From Desulfobulbaceae bacterium (GTDB taxonomy: Bacteria > Desulfobacterota > Desulfobulbia > Desulfobulbales > SURF-16): 8,635 nucleotides of DNA. Shown in pieces: positions 7,138-8,635 of the stretch. A program made the translations under genes and the position numbers. How positions within the stretch are numbered: position 1 is the stretch's first letter; the number at the start of each line of letters is the position of its first letter. The notes beneath the pieces were generated by a model. The model ran no database searches, was not told the DNA's origin, and saw nothing but the letters and a program-made list of their open reading frames with translations. Where the stretch lies: assembly GCA_024763115.1 (NCBI GenBank), contig JANTGB010000073.1, forward strand, positions 1 to 8,635, given 5' to 3'.

Positions 7138-8610
7138 TTAATTCATTAACCCATCCATCATGGCCTTGGCCAGATTTATAGCCCTGGGATGACGCATGAT
7201 TAAAACCTCACCGCCGCACATCATCATACAACTGGCGGTAATCGCCTCCATCATGACCCCACGCTGTTCCTGGTCACCGATCATTTCATCTGACGGCAGA
7301 CGACATTCTTTTGCTTTCCAGACTTCCCGGCCCAGATTACAGATAAATGGAACCTGGAGTTTTTCATCCTGCTGGGTCAAGGCGGCAATTCTGATCCGTT
7401 CCATGACGGAATAGGTATATTCAATACCATAACCAAGCGCGCCTATGGAGGGATCAATGAGAACGTTATTTAAAGATACGCCTAAGTTTTCCAGGAGAAT
7501 GTTCAACTGCTTGGCAAGGTTGACATCAATCGGCGAGGCAGCGACAATCGGATGCTGGAAGGCCATGGCTGTAGCGCCAAGTGAACGGTAGTTGGCATCG
7601 GTTAGTGGAGCAAGACAGACCTTCTTGTCACCAATCAAGCTGGTTATTTCGCGCAGGGTTTCGGTGTCCTTGTCAGCATTACCACAGCCCCAGACAATAA
7701 CAGGCACGTCAACTGCGTTTACCACCTCAGCAGCTGTCTTGGCAGCTTCAGCGGAATCTCGATTCAAGCCATTGGGATCAGTGCTGATAAGTGAAACACA
7801 GAGAGCATCGGCGTCATAATCATTTATGCATTTCCGGGCCCAGGCGACCGGGTTGTCAAGCACTCCTTCAAAATGACGGGTCAGTGTTTCCGGCCATTCT
7901 TCCGGAACTATATCGACAATATCCATGGCAATCAGCGGTTTTCTCTCCATTTCACCTTCAAAGAGTTGAAATGGCATGGTAGCGGCGCCGCCAACAGTAA
8001 TTTCATTTCCAGGATTTCCTAAAACATTTTCTCTGATTTTACCGGTATATTGAACCTTGTAGGCATTTTCAGCAACCTTTGTCGCCCGTTCGCTAAGCGG
8101 TGTTTCTTCTAATTTAAGCGGAGTTGCGGCAAACTCGCCGGCCGGTGCCTTGGCAGCCTTTTTCTCTGCTTCAGCTTTTTCGGCCTCTTGAGCGGCTTTT
8201 GCCTCAGCTGCTTTTTTCTCTTCTTCTGCTTTCAGGGCGGCAGCTTCTTCTGCGGCTTTTGCCTCGGCAGCCTTCTTTTCTTCATCAGCCTTCCGGGCGG
8301 CGGCCTCTTCAGCTGCTTTTTTCTCCTCTTCAGCCTTTCTGGCCGCAGCTTCTTCAGCAGCTTTTGCCTCGGCAGCCTTCTTTTCTTCCTCGTCCTTCCG
8401 GGCGGCGGCCTCTTCCTTGACTTCATCAGCCTGTGGCGCGGCAACCTGTGCAGGAGCAGGAGCGACAGCCGGCGCAACAGGTGCCGGGGCGGCAGAGGTA
8501 ACCTCAGTCGGCTCTTTTTTTAATACGGCTTCAGCGCCGGCAAAATTTGACAAGGCCTCAAACTGGTCATCCGACAGGCCAAAGGCCTTTTTCAAGGAAT
8601 CAAGACCCAT
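7138..8610 (-). CDS. acsD: Corrinoid iron-sulfur protein small (delta) subunit AcsD/CdhD with a long Ala/Glu/Lys-rich N-terminal extension
   Basis: Small subunit of the corrinoid iron-sulfur protein; a TIM-barrel partner of AcsC that helps hold the corrinoid during methyl transfer. The recognisable core runs from about residue 185 (YKVQYTGKIRENVLG) to 490 and includes ITVGGAATMPF, ISTDPNG, VPVIVWGCGN, LIDPSIGALGYGIEYTYSVMERIR and a C-terminal SCMMMCGGEVLIMRHP. That core is about 305 residues, close to the usual subunit length. In front lies about 165-185 extra residues: a short predicted helical segment (1-32), a Pro/Ala linker (about 38-60) and a charged Ala/Glu/Lys repeat (66-140 and on to about 155). 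The start is uncertain: the ATG at 8610 has no ribosome-binding site, and the same frame stays open upstream to 8635, so the true start may be outside the window. It ends 40 bases before acsB. Core function is firm; the role of the extension is unknown. Confidence 0.92.
   Translation of the reverse strand: MGLDSLKKAFGLSDDQFEALSNFAGAEAVLKKEPTEVTSAAPAPVAPAVAPAPAQVAAPQADEVKEEAAARKDEEEKKAAEAKAAEEAAARKAEEEKKAAEEAAARKADEEKKAAEAKAAEEAAALKAEEEKKAAEAKAAQEAEKAEAEKKAAKAPAGEFAATPLKLEETPLSERATKVAENAYKVQYTGKIRENVLGNPGNEITVGGAATMPFQLFEGEMERKPLIAMDIVDIVPEEWPETLTRHFEGVLDNPVAWARKCINDYDADALCVSLISTDPNGLNRDSAEAAKTAAEVVNAVDVPVIVWGCGNADKDTETLREITSLIGDKKVCLAPLTDANYRSLGATAMAFQHPIVAASPIDVNLAKQLNILLENLGVSLNNVLIDPSIGALGYGIEYTYSVMERIRIAALTQQDEKLQVPFICNLGREVWKAKECRLPSDEMIGDQEQRGVMMEAITASCMMMCGGEVLIMRHPRAINLAKAMMDGLMN
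8191..8415 (-). repeat. In-gene tandem repeats encoding Ala/Glu/Lys-rich helix of AcsD
   Basis: Residues 66-140 are four imperfect units beginning with EEAAARK or a close variant, of 20, 15, 20 and 20 residues (60, 45, 60 and 60 bases). Each contains EEKKAA, and three of the four add EAKAA. The alternating acidic and basic residues resemble a stable single alpha-helix or TolA-like charged stalk. It is not a transmembrane segment or signal peptide. Unit number is likely to vary between strains by slippage or recombination; that is inference. Confidence 0.85.
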
Positions 8611-8635
8611 GCGAACAGATGCCAGGGCAACCTGG

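Noticed and set aside
8191..8415. CRISPR-like array
   Set aside because: Units are contiguous, in-frame coding repeats with no unique spacers.
8188..8523. Plus-strand open frames (Phe/Leu/Cys-rich and Arg/Leu/Pro-rich) opposite the acsD repeats
   Set aside because: They arise from the antisense of Ala/Glu/Lys repeat codons; the apparent hydrophobic protein is an artefact.
8600..8635. 3' end of an upstream gene overlapping acsD
   Set aside because: Only about 11 codons are visible in that frame, too few to support a gene call.

Overview
All the coding sequence I can support in this window lies on the minus strand, and I read it as part of one Wood-Ljungdahl (reductive acetyl-CoA) gene cluster from an anaerobic bacterium. 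In transcription order (right to left) it encodes: the small subunit of the corrinoid iron-sulfur protein (acsD/cdhD); the bacterial-type acetyl-CoA synthase (acsB/cdhC); the large subunit of the corrinoid iron-sulfur protein (acsC/cdhE); and a very large selenocysteine-containing formate dehydrogenase / CO2 reductase (fdhA) that runs off the left edge. No RNA gene, CRISPR array or transposase gene was seen, and no plus-strand reading frame looks like a real gene.

Layout: bases 1-3329 hold fdhA, which looks like two pieces only if TGA is read as a stop. The TGA at 846-848 lies in the catalytic selenocysteine context and is followed by a SECIS-type hairpin, so the protein continues to the window edge (1109 residues visible). 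Bases 3330-3434 are an intergenic gap filled mostly by a 68-bp REP/MITE-like palindromic element. acsC occupies 3435-4787. An AT-rich 105-bp gap follows (4788-4892), then acsB at 4893-7097, a 40-bp gap, and acsD from 7138 to at least 8610. The acsD frame stays open to the right edge of the window.

How the genes fit together: the formate dehydrogenase would interconvert CO2 and formate at the start of the methyl branch. The AcsC/AcsD corrinoid protein carries the methyl group from methyl-tetrahydrofolate. AcsB condenses that methyl with CO and CoA at its A-cluster. The carbon monoxide dehydrogenase (AcsA/CooS), the methyltransferase (AcsE) and the folate enzymes are not in the window and must be encoded elsewhere. 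The same enzymes could run in reverse for complete acetate oxidation.

Organism: the full three-domain bacterial AcsB, medium base composition and a selenoprotein Fdh fused to a GltD/NfnB-like flavoprotein suggest an autotrophic or acetate-oxidising anaerobe. A sulfate-reducing or sulfur-disproportionating member of the Desulfobacterota is my best guess; a Gram-positive acetogen is the main alternative. This assignment is inference.

The most notable points are the Sec-containing fusion Fdh, the long Ala/Glu/Lys-rich repeat tail at the N-terminus of AcsD, and the palindromic element between acsC and fdhA.
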